A stretch of DNA of 33,637 nt from Candidatus Spechtbacteria bacterium SB0662_bin_43 (GTDB lineage: Bacteria; Patescibacteriota; Minisyncoccia; Spechtbacterales; 2-12-FULL-38-22). The stretch spans positions 1-33,637 of the forward strand of contig VXOY01000020.1 in NCBI GenBank assembly GCA_009839835.1, in the 5' to 3' direction. A program made the translations under genes and the position numbers. The notes under the pieces were generated by a model. That model was not told where the DNA came from, made no database searches, and saw only the letters and a list, made by a program, of their open reading frames with translations. Positions 7,569 through 15,546 of the stretch are shown one piece after another. How positions within the stretch are numbered: the first letter of the stretch is position 1; each line of letters begins with the position of its first letter.

Positions 7569-8474
7569 TTATGCTTCTTGTAAAATTTCTAATTCCAGGT
7601 TGCGGATACCGAATTGCAACGCCTCTTGTCGTGTGTGCATCCAAATATCCACGCGATGCCAGTACCGTTTGTTCATCCTATCTTCTACTACGAATACCGT
7701 ATCTCCGTACATAGAAGGAATCCTCACCTTTGTCCCAAATGGCAAAAAGTTTGCCGCTACAATACCCCACCGAACCCGCTTATTTGAAGCAGTAATGAAC
7801 GGTGTAGAGTCAGTCTGGTCTACTGTTGAGGAATATGCTGTCATTGGAACAACCATTCTTTCCTTCACAACGTACTGTTTATTGTCTTCAATCATAGCAA
7901 CAGGAGGAGAAGGATCTACAACAGTTTGTATTGCTACAGGTTCGTTCTCTGCCTCAATCCTCTCTACTTCTGCCTTTACTGACGATTTAACCTGTGTATT
8001 TGACATGTCTGAGAGTGCTATCTGGATAGGCAGTTCTGAGGGGTGCAAAATAGTGTGCTCCTGTATTGAATGAGGAGGAGATTGTTCAGGTGCTCGTTCT
8101 TGGACACGCGCAACAGATGTAAGAGCAATACTGTATTGCCAGTTTTTCTGTGCTATCGCCTGATTCAATGGTACAATGATGTGTTCTTGGTACTGATTTG
8201 GTTTTTTGTCGTTTGTTGTTTCTACGCCATCTACTGATGTATGTGCATAGGCACCATAAGAGTCGCTATTCTGATTCATATATGTCCCTATGATGAACAT
8301 AATGAGAATCAATCCAATAACGACCGCTCCCGAAAACTTATCTATATCTTTTGTTAGAAATGTACGATGCGCAGTATCCTGTACGTGAGATGAATAGTGC
8401 GCGTTATCAATTTGAGTACCTCCTGCCGCTTCCTTATCGCCTATATGCAACAAGAGGGATCGCAAGCTATACAT
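7569..8474 (-). CDS. Membrane-anchored 3D-domain protein, likely cell-wall lytic enzyme
   Basis: This 301-residue protein has one membrane helix (about residues 49-65). A long, low-complexity, Gln/Glu/Pro-containing linker follows, and the last 100 residues form a 3D domain. That domain starts with MTAYSSTVDQTDSTP and continues through GIVAANFLPFGTKVRIP and VFVVEDRMNKRY to VDIWM. The three Asp residues that name the domain are at DQTD, EDRMN and RVDIW. 3D domains share the double-psi barrel of MltA and act as lytic transglycosylases on peptidoglycan, often attached to resuscitation or stationary-phase factors. The catalytic part would lie outside the membrane. A promoter is visible at 8568-8595. 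Confidence 0.85.
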   Translation of the reverse strand: MYSLRSLLLHIGDKEAAGGTQIDNAHYSSHVQDTAHRTFLTKDIDKFSGAVVIGLILIMFIIGTYMNQNSDSYGAYAHTSVDGVETTNDKKPNQYQEHIIVPLNQAIAQKNWQYSIALTSVARVQERAPEQSPPHSIQEHTILHPSELPIQIALSDMSNTQVKSSVKAEVERIEAENEPVAIQTVVDPSPPVAMIEDNKQYVVKERMVVPMTAYSSTVDQTDSTPFITASNKRVRWGIVAANFLPFGTKVRIPSMYGDTVFVVEDRMNKRYWHRVDIWMHTRQEALQFGIRNLELEILQEA

Positions 8475-8567
8475 AGTTCAACAGTCAATATAACCTCATT
8501 ACGCTTTATCTAAAAAGGTGATGAGTTGTTTTCTCCATCGTTTTCTTCCGTATGAGGAGAATACAAC

Positions 8568-8595
8568 AGTATAACATATTTATGATAAAAATCAA
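8568..8595 (-). promoter_or_regulatory. Promoter of the 3D-domain gene
   Basis: On the minus strand TTGATT (8590-8595) and TATACT (8568-8573) are 16 bases apart. The implied leader is about 85 bases and contains no Shine-Dalgarno site before the ATG at 8474. Confidence 0.5.
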
Positions 8596-8672
8596 TGAAA
8601 AATGCGTATTTTCACCTAAGAAACGACACGATGAGATTGAGGGGAAAGAAAAAACAATAAAACAAGGTGGGT

Positions 8673-8742
8673 AGCGACCGTAAAACGTTTTTTGGCGGTT
8701 AGCGATAATCGGTTTAGCCCAGAAAAAACGTTTGGAGGCGCT
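8673..8742 (-). repeat. 70-bp palindromic element, copy 1 (after ychF)
   Basis: The outer arms form an imperfect inverted repeat (AGCGACCGTAAAACGTTTT with the complement of AAAACGTTTGGAGGCGCT). They enclose an asymmetric core, GGCGGTTAGCG-x-TAATCGGTTTAGCCCA. A second copy lies at 32908-32980 in opposite chromosomal orientation. Read along the upstream gene (ychF here, pnp there), both copies have the same orientation and start 20-30 bases after the stop codon. It could be a structured 3' UTR, a terminator, or a REP/MITE-like mobile element. Confidence 0.75.
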
Positions 8743-8770
8743 ATGTTAATCTAAAGAAAATATAGGCACA

Positions 8771-9853
8771 CTACGCACCGTGCAACACCAAGAGTACGTC
8801 ACCGTCTTGCACTCTATACTCCTTTCCCTCTGTTCGCACCAAACCTTTTGTCTTTGCAGAATTCCAGCCACCGCACTCAACTAAAACGTCCCATTGAACA
8901 ACCTGGGCGCGGATAAATTTTTCTTGAAAATCGGAGTGAATAGCACCTGCTGCCTGAGGCGCTGTTGCGTTATACTCTGTTGTCCATGCTCTGGTCTCTT
9001 TTTCTCCTGTTGTAAAAAACGAGATGCGATTCAATGCTTTGTACGCAACACGGGCAAACATAGGTAGCGCGCTCTCCCCTATGCCTAACTCGGTACGCTC
9101 CTGATCGCTCATTGTCGCGCTCTCCAACTCGGCTTGTGCGTCCAGCGCAATGCACTCGTACCCTAACTCCTGAACATAGTTCTGAAACGCAACAGGTATA
9201 TCGTTATTATGCGTATTCACAACATAAAATCCGTGCTTTGCAGTGAGCAACGAGGCAGCGCGCGCCAGCGACACCACAAACGAATCGTCGTACGTTGCGT
9301 TTGCCTGTATCCACTGAAAAATATGGTTGCCCTTATCCAACACATCACACCATACGTTCAACAGATCCACCTCCTTTTGTGCATCCTTATTGCCACCACG
9401 AGCCTCTTTTTGCGCGTTATGGAGATACGTTTCAATGCTTGCCCTATCCTTGAGCGCGAGTTCTGTGCGGATAATTTCACTGTCTCGCACAGGGTCAACT
9501 GAAGACTCTACATGCTGAATGTCTTCCCCTTCAAACGCGCGCACCATATAGACAATTGCATCTACACCAGCAATGTGTGAAAGAAACTGGTTGCCAAGAC
9601 CCTCTCCTTTGTGAGCACCCTTTACCAAGCCTGCGATATCGTACACCTCAACAACGCCTGGAATCGTATTCTGCGACCGTGAAACCTGTGCTAACTCAAA
9701 AAGCCGTGAGTCTGGAACTTCTATAATACCCACGGACGGATCTATTGTTGCAAAAGGATAGTTTGCAATCTCAACATCTTTTTGTGTGAGAGCCTTGAAA
9801 AGAGTTGATTTCCCAACATTTGGCAATCCCACGATTCCAACAGATAGCGACAT
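8771..9853 (-). CDS. ychF: Ribosome-associated ATPase/GTPase YchF
   Basis: This 360-residue protein of the OBG/YchF family has the usual length. It shows the P-loop GLPNVGKSTLF near residue 9, an IDPSVGIIEVPD switch region, and DIAGLVKGAHKGEGLGNQFL. A helical insert follows, and a C-terminal TGS-like domain contains FFTTGEKETRAW and an AAGAIHSDFQEKFIRAQV segment. YchF binds ribosomes, prefers ATP over GTP, and is linked to stress responses and translation quality. The ATG at 9853 directly precedes the first beta strand. The palindromic repeat at 8673-8742 follows its stop codon. Confidence 0.97.
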   Translation of the reverse strand: MSLSVGIVGLPNVGKSTLFKALTQKDVEIANYPFATIDPSVGIIEVPDSRLFELAQVSRSQNTIPGVVEVYDIAGLVKGAHKGEGLGNQFLSHIAGVDAIVYMVRAFEGEDIQHVESSVDPVRDSEIIRTELALKDRASIETYLHNAQKEARGGNKDAQKEVDLLNVWCDVLDKGNHIFQWIQANATYDDSFVVSLARAASLLTAKHGFYVVNTHNNDIPVAFQNYVQELGYECIALDAQAELESATMSDQERTELGIGESALPMFARVAYKALNRISFFTTGEKETRAWTTEYNATAPQAAGAIHSDFQEKFIRAQVVQWDVLVECGGWNSAKTKGLVRTEGKEYRVQDGDVLLVLHGA

Positions 9854-9900
9854 ATTTTATTACCAATACAAACGTACAATCATACCTCACATTCTTGTTG

Positions 9901-9974
9901 GGTGGACGACCGGACTTGAACCGGCAACCGCCAGGACCACAACCTGGAGCTCTACCTATTGAGCTACGCCCACC
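9901..9974 (-). tRNA. tRNA-His (GTG)
   Basis: On the minus strand the anticodon stem CCAGG/CCTGG encloses the loop TTGTGGT (anticodon GTG). The acceptor GTGGGCG pairs with CGTCCAC. An extra 5' G (position -1, base 9974) can pair with the C discriminator (9901), the identity feature of tRNA-His. No CCA is encoded. Confidence 0.94.
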
Positions 9975-10010
9975 ATCATTGCGACACGATACTACTCGCT
10001 ATCACACAAG

Positions 10011-10084
10011 ACCCCTCGGGAGGACTCGAACCTCCAACCTGCAGGGTAGAAACCTGTTGCTCTGTCCAGTTGAGCTACGAGGGG
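10011..10084 (-). tRNA. tRNA-Arg (TCT)
   Basis: The minus strand has acceptor CCCCTCG paired with CGAGGGG, a D arm GCTCAACTGGACAGAGC, the anticodon loop TTTCTAC (anticodon TCT), and the T arm GGAGGTTCGAGTCCTCC. No CCA is encoded. It is 36 bases upstream of tRNA-His on the same strand, probably one transcript. Confidence 0.92.
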
Positions 10085-10324
10085 AACACCATTATTATAC
10101 CAAAAAATACGCAGAAAGCAATGATACAACGGCTGTATGAGCACCCTACCTTCACCCCTCTTGTTTTATAGATGACCATAGCAAAAAGCATACCTCCTCC
10201 TTGTAAGATTGAATATAGTGCAAGACATAAAAGTGTCGCACATCAAAGGATAATCGCCTCATTCTTATTCTTTACAAAAATGGTAGTAGTGGTATAGAGA
10301 GTATAAACCAGAAAGGAGTACAAA

Positions 10325-10585
10325 GTGGCAGACGAGGAACGAGACGTCTACGGGGTGATTGCTGCTTTCACGCTTTCACAAGCACCCTGCCCTTTATGCA
10401 ATAACACAAGATTTGCGTGGCTTAGAGGAAAACTGTTTGTGTGCCTTATCTGCTACCAGATATATGAAACAGTGGGCACGTTCTCTTTAAACCTCAAAAC
10501 AAGAGGGGGTCCAGGGGACATGTTTTTCAACGGTGTAATTGGGGCAAGTGCACCGTCAACACCACACCATTTGCGACACAACTAA
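10325..10585 (+). CDS. Small zinc-ribbon protein of unknown function
   Basis: This 86-residue protein has CPLC and CLIC pairs about 17 residues apart, a typical zinc ribbon. The rest is not recognisable. The start is a GTG preceded by AAAGGAG at 10314-10320, which fixes it despite the weak start codon. It shares with the gene at 4340 the pattern of a stand-alone, plus-strand zinc-ribbon gene with a strong Shine-Dalgarno site. About 240 bases upstream are non-coding; I see no other feature there apart from promoter-like AT-rich stretches. Confidence 0.65.
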   Translation: MADEERDVYGVIAAFTLSQAPCPLCNNTRFAWLRGKLFVCLICYQIYETVGTFSLNLKTRGGPGDMFFNGVIGASAPSTPHHLRHN

Positions 10586-10689
10586 TAGAGGATACACCCC
10601 ATCGTATAGCGGAAGCGATGTAAAACAATCTCCGCTTTTGTTTTATGATAAGAGGAGAGGATTACGCCATAACACCACTTGTTCTCTGC

Positions 10690-10717
10690 TTGATTTTTGC
10701 AGGGTTTGTTGTACTAT
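10690..10717 (+). promoter_or_regulatory. Promoter of tRNA-Pro
   Basis: TTGATT at 10690-10695 and TACTAT at 10712-10717 are 16 bases apart and end 11 bases before the tRNA. Confidence 0.6.
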
Positions 10718-10728
10718 AAAGAAGGAAA

Positions 10729-10799
10729 CGGGCTGTAGTATAGTGGTAGTACACATGGTTTGGGACCATGCGGTCTGGGTTCGATTCCCAGCAGCCCGA
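10729..10799 (+). tRNA. tRNA-Pro (TGG)
   Basis: The acceptor CGGGCTG pairs with CAGCCCG. The anticodon stem CATGG/CCATG encloses the loop TTTGGGA (anticodon TGG). The T arm CTGGGTTCGATTCCCAG is intact. The discriminator is A and no CCA is encoded. Confidence 0.95.
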
Positions 10800-10893
10800 C
10801 ACAAAACATTTCGTGCTTTTTCGTATTGCGCCATTGCCCGTTATAAAAACCGAATGAATGAAGAGCGGGAGTTCGCCACCCAACATACCCCTC

Positions 10894-10920
10894 CCCCGAC
10901 TCATTCGGGGTTTTATGATG
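10894..10920 (+). repeat. Hairpin repeat, copy A
   Basis: A 27-base unit (CCCCGA-CTCAT-TCGGGG-TTTTATGATG) is repeated exactly at 10957-10983. It forms a GC stem followed by T4 on the plus strand and may terminate the tRNA-Pro transcript. A decayed inverted third copy is visible at about 10843-10858. Confidence 0.7.
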
Positions 10921-10948
10921 TAAATAGGAAGCAGGGGGTGAGGAGGTA

Positions 10949-10981
10949 TCATAAAACCCCGACTCATTCGGGGTTTTATGA
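10949..10981. terminator. Bidirectional terminator (hairpin repeat, copy B)
   Basis: TCATAAAACCCCGA pairs perfectly over 14 bases with TCGGGGTTTTATGA around a five-base loop, with a T4 tract on either strand. It lies 18 bases after the HU stop codon on the minus strand. Confidence 0.75.
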
Positions 10982-10999
10982 TGATGCCCATCAGTATGC

Positions 11000-11275
11000 T
11001 TACTTGACTGCATCTTTCAATGCCTTTCCAGCCTTAAACTTAGCGTTGTATCTCGCTGGAATCTGTATTTTTTCTCCCGGTCTTTGCGGGTTTGGTCCTG
11101 TTCGTGCATCACTATGAGAGGTATAGAACGTACCAAGACCTGGAAGCGGTACTCTCTTTTTGCTCTTCAATGCCTTCGTGACAACATCAGTCAATGTTCC
11201 TAAAGCATCGTTCGCTTGTCTCTTTGTAATGCCTGCGCCTTTTGCAAGTTCGTCCACCAGCGCATCTTTTTTCAT
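11000..11275 (-). CDS. hup: Histone-like DNA-binding protein HU
   Basis: This nucleoid-associated protein binds and bends DNA as a dimer. The sequence has the HU helical N-terminus (ALVDELAKGAGITKRQANDAL) and the core strand VPLPGLGTFYTSHSDAR. The arm GPNPQRPGEKIQIPARYNAKFKAG carries the conserved Pro that intercalates DNA. I place the start at the ATG at 11275 (91 residues, the normal HU length) because GGAGA lies five to six bases before it. A start at 11299 would add eight residues and lacks such a site. It is transcribed towards the terminator at 10949. Confidence 0.95.
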   Translation of the reverse strand: MKKDALVDELAKGAGITKRQANDALGTLTDVVTKALKSKKRVPLPGLGTFYTSHSDARTGPNPQRPGEKIQIPARYNAKFKAGKALKDAVK

Positions 11276-11438
11276 TTTTTCTCCATCTACTTTTGCCATA
11301 GTATCTCAATATGAATTTACAAAATTATATAACACCGACCTTTACTATGCTCTCATTTTGCAATCAAAACATCACACCACAATACCAAAAAAGAACATAT
11401 ATCGCATTATACTGGTAAATACCTGTCCACACAAGCAA

Positions 11439-12260
11439 TTACGACTTATTCACAACAAGACGAATGTGTTGAATATGGTCAGAAAGCCCATTTTCCTTGA
11501 CTTTTATCAGTACTGCCCCTATTTCCACAAGGGATTCGTCGCTCACATCCCGCTTTGTTCGCTGTTCTTGCACCATTTCTTCCACAATGGAATCTTTATC
11601 CAGTCCCAGACTTGAGTGAAAGGGACCAACCATCCCCACATCACTGATGTACGCAGTTCCACCACGCAATATCTGTTCATCACGGGTCGGCACATGGGTG
11701 TGAGTACCAACAACAGCCGACACTCTACCGTCCAAATGAAATCCCATTGCTCTCTTTTCAGCAGTTGTCTCTGCATGGATATCTACAAAGATACCATCCA
11801 CGCGTTCTTTGCCGTCCTCGTGAGGGTCTATGGTGTACTTTTGCAGAATATCGTTCATTGCAAGGAATGGGTTTGATAACGACGTGTCTTTCATAAAAAT
11901 CCTCCCCATAACGTTCACGACGAGCAATCGCCGTGCCCCAGACTCAACAACACGCGCTCCTACGCCTGCTGCATCTTGATAATTCAATGGCCGTACCAAC
12001 GGAATAGCAGGATGCGAGATAACATCGTATACGCCTTGATTTGCAAAATGATGATTACCAGAAGTAAACGCGTGAAAGAGCGCGCCACGTTTTCCCAACT
12101 CCTCTATCGCGGTCAATGTTATTCCCATTCCGTGTGCTATGTTCTCTACATTGGCAATAACAAAATCAGGATTGTGTTCTTTGCACAAAATGTCGTACTG
12201 TTCACACAATACTTCCCTGCCAGGACGCCCGAACACATCTCCAAAAAAAAGTATCTTCAT
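11439..12260 (-). CDS. ymdB: YmdB-type metallophosphodiesterase
   Basis: This 273-residue protein belongs to the calcineurin-like YmdB family (TIGR00282), which includes 2',3'-cyclic nucleotide phosphodiesterases. The metal ligands are in the usual motifs: FFGDVFGRPG at the start, ANVENIAHGMG, TSGNHHF, VDIHAETTAEK and GTHTHVPT. In Bacillus, YmdB is encoded next to RNase Y and influences biofilm formation. Here too it follows rny by seven bases, so the two form an operon and may act together in RNA metabolism. The start ATG at 12260 lies directly before the first beta strand. Confidence 0.95.
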   Translation of the reverse strand: MKILFFGDVFGRPGREVLCEQYDILCKEHNPDFVIANVENIAHGMGITLTAIEELGKRGALFHAFTSGNHHFANQGVYDVISHPAIPLVRPLNYQDAAGVGARVVESGARRLLVVNVMGRIFMKDTSLSNPFLAMNDILQKYTIDPHEDGKERVDGIFVDIHAETTAEKRAMGFHLDGRVSAVVGTHTHVPTRDEQILRGGTAYISDVGMVGPFHSSLGLDKDSIVEEMVQEQRTKRDVSDESLVEIGAVLIKVKENGLSDHIQHIRLVVNKS

Positions 12261-12267
12261 ATACCTC

Positions 12268-13797
12268 TTAGCGTGCGTACTCTATGATACGCGTCTCGCG
12301 AATCAAGGTAACTTTAATTTCTCCTGGATATTTCAAGTCTTCTTGGATACGATTCGCAATGTCGCGCGCTAATTTCTGTGCGTTAACATCGTCAATCTCC
12401 TCTGGTTTGACAAAGATACGAACCTCTCTTCCTGCAGAAATTGCGTACACTTTTCCAACTCCCTCAAATGACGAGGCAACATCCTCTAATTCGTTCAAGC
12501 GATGGAGGTAATTTTCGACTGTGTCGCGCCGTGCTCCAGGTCGGGACGCAGATATTGCGTCTGCTGCTTGTACTATCCGCGCTTCTAACGACTCGTATGG
12601 ATACTCTTCGTGGTGCGACTTCATTGCATCAATCACTGCCTGTGATACGCCGTACTTTTCCAAGAGTCGCATCCCAATTTCAACGTGCGAACCCTCTACC
12701 TCGTGATCTATGGCTTTTCCAATGTCGTGAAACAATCCTCCCTTTTTCGTGACCGCAACATCAGCACCCAGCTCTGCTGCAAGCATACCTCCAATATGGC
12801 ACACCTCTAACGAGTGCATTAGCACGTTCTGCCCGTAACTCGTACGGAACCGAAGTCGCCCCAAAAGCCACACCAATTTTGGATCAATGCCTACAATACC
12901 AGCGTCGTATAACGCTGCGTCGCCTGCTTCTTTAATTTTTGTGTTCGTCTCTTCTTGGGCGTTCAGCACTGCCTCTTCAATTTTTGCAGGTTGTATCCTT
13001 CCATCTTTTATCAAATTTTCAAGAGATAACTTTGCGATAAATCGACGAACAGCGTCAAAGGAAGAGAGCACTAATGACTCGGGTGTATCGTCAATAATAA
13101 CATCAACCCCTGTTAATCGTTCTATGGTTTTGATGTTCCTCCCTTCTTTCCCGATAATTCGTCCCTTTATTTCATCGCTTGGCAACGTCACAACGCTTGT
13201 GGTTGCCTCTTGTACTTGGGGTACAGCGTATCGCTGGATAGCGTTCACGAGAATACCCTTTGCCTTCGTATCTAACTCTGTTTGTCCAATCTGTTCTAAC
13301 TTTCGCAACCTATCTTGCAACTCTTTTTGGAACTCATCTTCAATGTTTTTAAAAATCATTGCCCGCGCCTCTTCGCGAGTGAAAGATGCTGTTTTTTCAA
13401 GTTCGGAGAAGGCCTTTTTCTTCAGAGAATCAACCTCTGCCTTTTCTATCGTAAGGTTCTGTACTTTTTGTTGTATGGCGTCTTTTTCCGCTTGTATGTC
13501 CTCTAATTGTTTTTCTAACCCTTCCTCTTTCCTTAATATCTGTCCTTCTCGTTTTAAAAAAAGAGTATTTTTTTCCTTTTCTTCGGCACGAATTTCGCGT
13601 CTCATCTCCTCTATATCCTTCCGTGCGCGAGCAACAGTACTTTCTGCTTTTTCCCGCGCCTCACTCATCATCGTATTAATTCTTGTTTCAATTGTTCCTT
13701 CCTGACGTTTTGCTATCAGTTGTCTTATAAAGTAGCCGAGCCCTATGCCGCATACAAGAGCGAAACCGCCCACAAGAATGAGCAGTGTAATATTCAT
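12268..13797 (-). CDS. rny: Ribonuclease Y
   Basis: This membrane-anchored endoribonuclease starts bulk mRNA decay. The 509 residues show an N-terminal membrane helix (about 3-23) and a long charged coiled coil (about 30-190). A KH domain with GRIIGKEGRNIKTIERLTGVD follows (about 205-265). The HD phosphohydrolase domain has the catalytic pair in GGLFHDIGKAIDHE and further His residues in NVLMHSLEVCHIG and SHHEEYP. Length and order match Bacillus RNase Y (about 520 residues). It is the first gene of a two-gene operon with ymdB. Confidence 0.97.
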   Translation of the reverse strand: MNITLLILVGGFALVCGIGLGYFIRQLIAKRQEGTIETRINTMMSEAREKAESTVARARKDIEEMRREIRAEEKEKNTLFLKREGQILRKEEGLEKQLEDIQAEKDAIQQKVQNLTIEKAEVDSLKKKAFSELEKTASFTREEARAMIFKNIEDEFQKELQDRLRKLEQIGQTELDTKAKGILVNAIQRYAVPQVQEATTSVVTLPSDEIKGRIIGKEGRNIKTIERLTGVDVIIDDTPESLVLSSFDAVRRFIAKLSLENLIKDGRIQPAKIEEAVLNAQEETNTKIKEAGDAALYDAGIVGIDPKLVWLLGRLRFRTSYGQNVLMHSLEVCHIGGMLAAELGADVAVTKKGGLFHDIGKAIDHEVEGSHVEIGMRLLEKYGVSQAVIDAMKSHHEEYPYESLEARIVQAADAISASRPGARRDTVENYLHRLNELEDVASSFEGVGKVYAISAGREVRIFVKPEEIDDVNAQKLARDIANRIQEDLKYPGEIKVTLIRETRIIEYAR

Positions 13798-13896
13798 AAT
13801 TATTAAGATTGTATAGTGATCAATTCATAACATCCATTATCTTGAGCGTACCATTTTTTTGTATTCCTGTAAATAAACGAGGAAAGAAAGGTATGG

Positions 13897-13902
13897 TATA
13901 AT
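13897..13902 (+). promoter_or_regulatory. -10 box of gpmI, implying a leaderless mRNA
   Basis: TATAAT lies ten bases before the gpmI ATG at 13912. A start site six to eight bases after this box would fall within about four bases of the ATG, leaving no room for a ribosome binding site. No good -35 box is visible. Confidence 0.55.
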
Positions 13903-13911
13903 ATCATTTGT

Positions 13912-15510
13912 ATGACACCGAACGAGCCACAAGAACCAAAGGTTATGCTCATTATTTTGGATGGATGGGGAGTTGCTCCTCCTTCGCGGAGGAACGCGAT
14001 ATCACAGGCGCGAACCCCATTTTTTGACTCATTGGTCGCACGATATATGGCAACTACCCTTCAAGCAAGCGGCATTGGTGTTGGGTTGCCATACAACGAA
14101 GAGGGCAACAGCGAAGTAGGACATATGAATATTGGGGCAGGAAGAATTGTGTACCAATTCCTGCCAAGAATAACGCAAGATCTACGTGATGGCTCGTTTT
14201 ACAGCAATCCTGCGTTTCTCTCTGCCGCACAACACGCAAAAAAACACAACGCCAGGGTACACATACTGGGACTATTCTCAACAGGCAACATTCATGGGTC
14301 AGCAGAGCATGTTCATGGACTCTTGGACACAATGAAGAAAGCAGGCGTTACGAACACTGTTATCCATCCTTTTACTGACGGAAAGGATGGGAAAAACAAC
14401 GAAGGAGCAGAGATGATTCAACAACTCATATCTCGACTCAGCTCTTTTACCCACACCCTACCAGGAACCCTGATGGGCAGGATGTACTCGCTGGATCGCA
14501 ACAACCAGTGGGATCTTACCCAAGCAAGCTATGAGGCGCTCTGTGGCACAGGCAGCACCCCTACAACGAACGACCCTGTTGCGTATATCAAAGACTGGTA
14601 TCAGCAAGGAAAAACTGACTACGATCTCCCGCCTGTTATAATCCAGCAAAACGGTAAAACCATACCTCGCATACAAGACAATGATGCACTCATTTTTACA
14701 GATTTTAGAGAAGATTCTGTCCGACAGATAACGCGATCCTTTGCGCTTCCTGACGATTCGTTCAAGGGATTTAAGCGAAATCTCCCTAAAAATCTTCTTA
14801 TCGCAACAATGACCGAGTACGAAAAAGGTCTTCCTGCCCTTGTTGCGTACCCCCCACCCCAGACAGAAAACCCCATTGCGTCTACGTTATCCAAAGCACG
14901 AAAGAGACAACTCCACGTTGCTGAAACCGAGAAATACGCTCATGTAACGTATTTTTTCAACGGTGAAAACGAGGTTCCATTTCCTGGAGAAGACAGAATT
15001 TTCATTCGATCTACTGGAGGCCCTCACTATGAAACCAATCCAAAGATGCAAGCAGCAACGATTGCCCGTGAAACAACAACACGAATAGATCAGTACGATT
15101 TTTTCGTACTCAACTTAGCAAATGCCGATATGATGGGACACACAGGACACATTGACGCTGCAATCCAAGGCGTGGAAACAATTGATGCTATCCTTTACCA
15201 ATTGATAGAGACCGCGCTTACATTTCACGTCACGGTTGTGATAACAGCAGACCATGGCAACGCAGAGCTTATGATAGACCCAAAAACAGGTAGTATTGTG
15301 ACAAGTCACACGAATAACCCTGTCCCATTCATCCTCATTGGCAAGGGATTTGAGCAACCAAAAAACACTCGGCTATACCAAATACCTCCACAGGGTATTC
15401 TTGCCGATGTTGCTCCTACTATTCTTCATTTGATGGGCGTCCACCAGCCCATAGAAATGACCGGTGAATCCCTGTTGTATAAACTCATTCCAGACCTCCA
15501 AAAATCGTAG
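13912..15510 (+). CDS. gpmI: 2,3-bisphosphoglycerate-independent phosphoglycerate mutase
   Basis: This glycolytic enzyme interconverts 3- and 2-phosphoglycerate through a phosphoserine intermediate with two Mn ions. The first metal motif is LIILDGWG. The catalytic Ser is in GNSEVGHMNIGAGR. Substrate residues are in HPFTDGKDGKNN and the arginine-bearing FTDFREDSVRQ. The second metal group is NLANADMMGHTGH and ITADHGNAE, followed by TSHTNNPVPF. At 532 residues it is slightly longer than the usual 510. It is one of the few plus-strand genes left of 28 kb, has its own promoter, and runs convergent with the cupredoxin-clpP-tig group. Confidence 0.98.
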   Translation: MTPNEPQEPKVMLIILDGWGVAPPSRRNAISQARTPFFDSLVARYMATTLQASGIGVGLPYNEEGNSEVGHMNIGAGRIVYQFLPRITQDLRDGSFYSNPAFLSAAQHAKKHNARVHILGLFSTGNIHGSAEHVHGLLDTMKKAGVTNTVIHPFTDGKDGKNNEGAEMIQQLISRLSSFTHTLPGTLMGRMYSLDRNNQWDLTQASYEALCGTGSTPTTNDPVAYIKDWYQQGKTDYDLPPVIIQQNGKTIPRIQDNDALIFTDFREDSVRQITRSFALPDDSFKGFKRNLPKNLLIATMTEYEKGLPALVAYPPPQTENPIASTLSKARKRQLHVAETEKYAHVTYFFNGENEVPFPGEDRIFIRSTGGPHYETNPKMQAATIARETTTRIDQYDFFVLNLANADMMGHTGHIDAAIQGVETIDAILYQLIETALTFHVTVVITADHGNAELMIDPKTGSIVTSHTNNPVPFILIGKGFEQPKNTRLYQIPPQGILADVAPTILHLMGVHQPIEMTGESLLYKLIPDLQKS

Positions 15511-15546
15511 CACCGCGCAAAATCCTCCATTGATATTTACGTACGT

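Noticed and set aside
8673-8742. Integron attC site
   Set aside because: The core has GTTAGC-like words but not the paired R box arrangement, and no integrase or cassette array is present.
9805-10171. Open frames across tRNA-His and tRNA-Arg (TCT), and similar ones across the other tRNAs
   Set aside because: Peptides such as GLEPPTCRVE are the usual false translations of the antisense strand of tRNA genes.
12887-13705. Long frame antisense to rny, and comparable ones antisense to the 3D-domain, tig and pyrophosphatase-like genes
   Set aside because: Each lies fully opposite a gene with clear domains, and none has recognisable features of its own.
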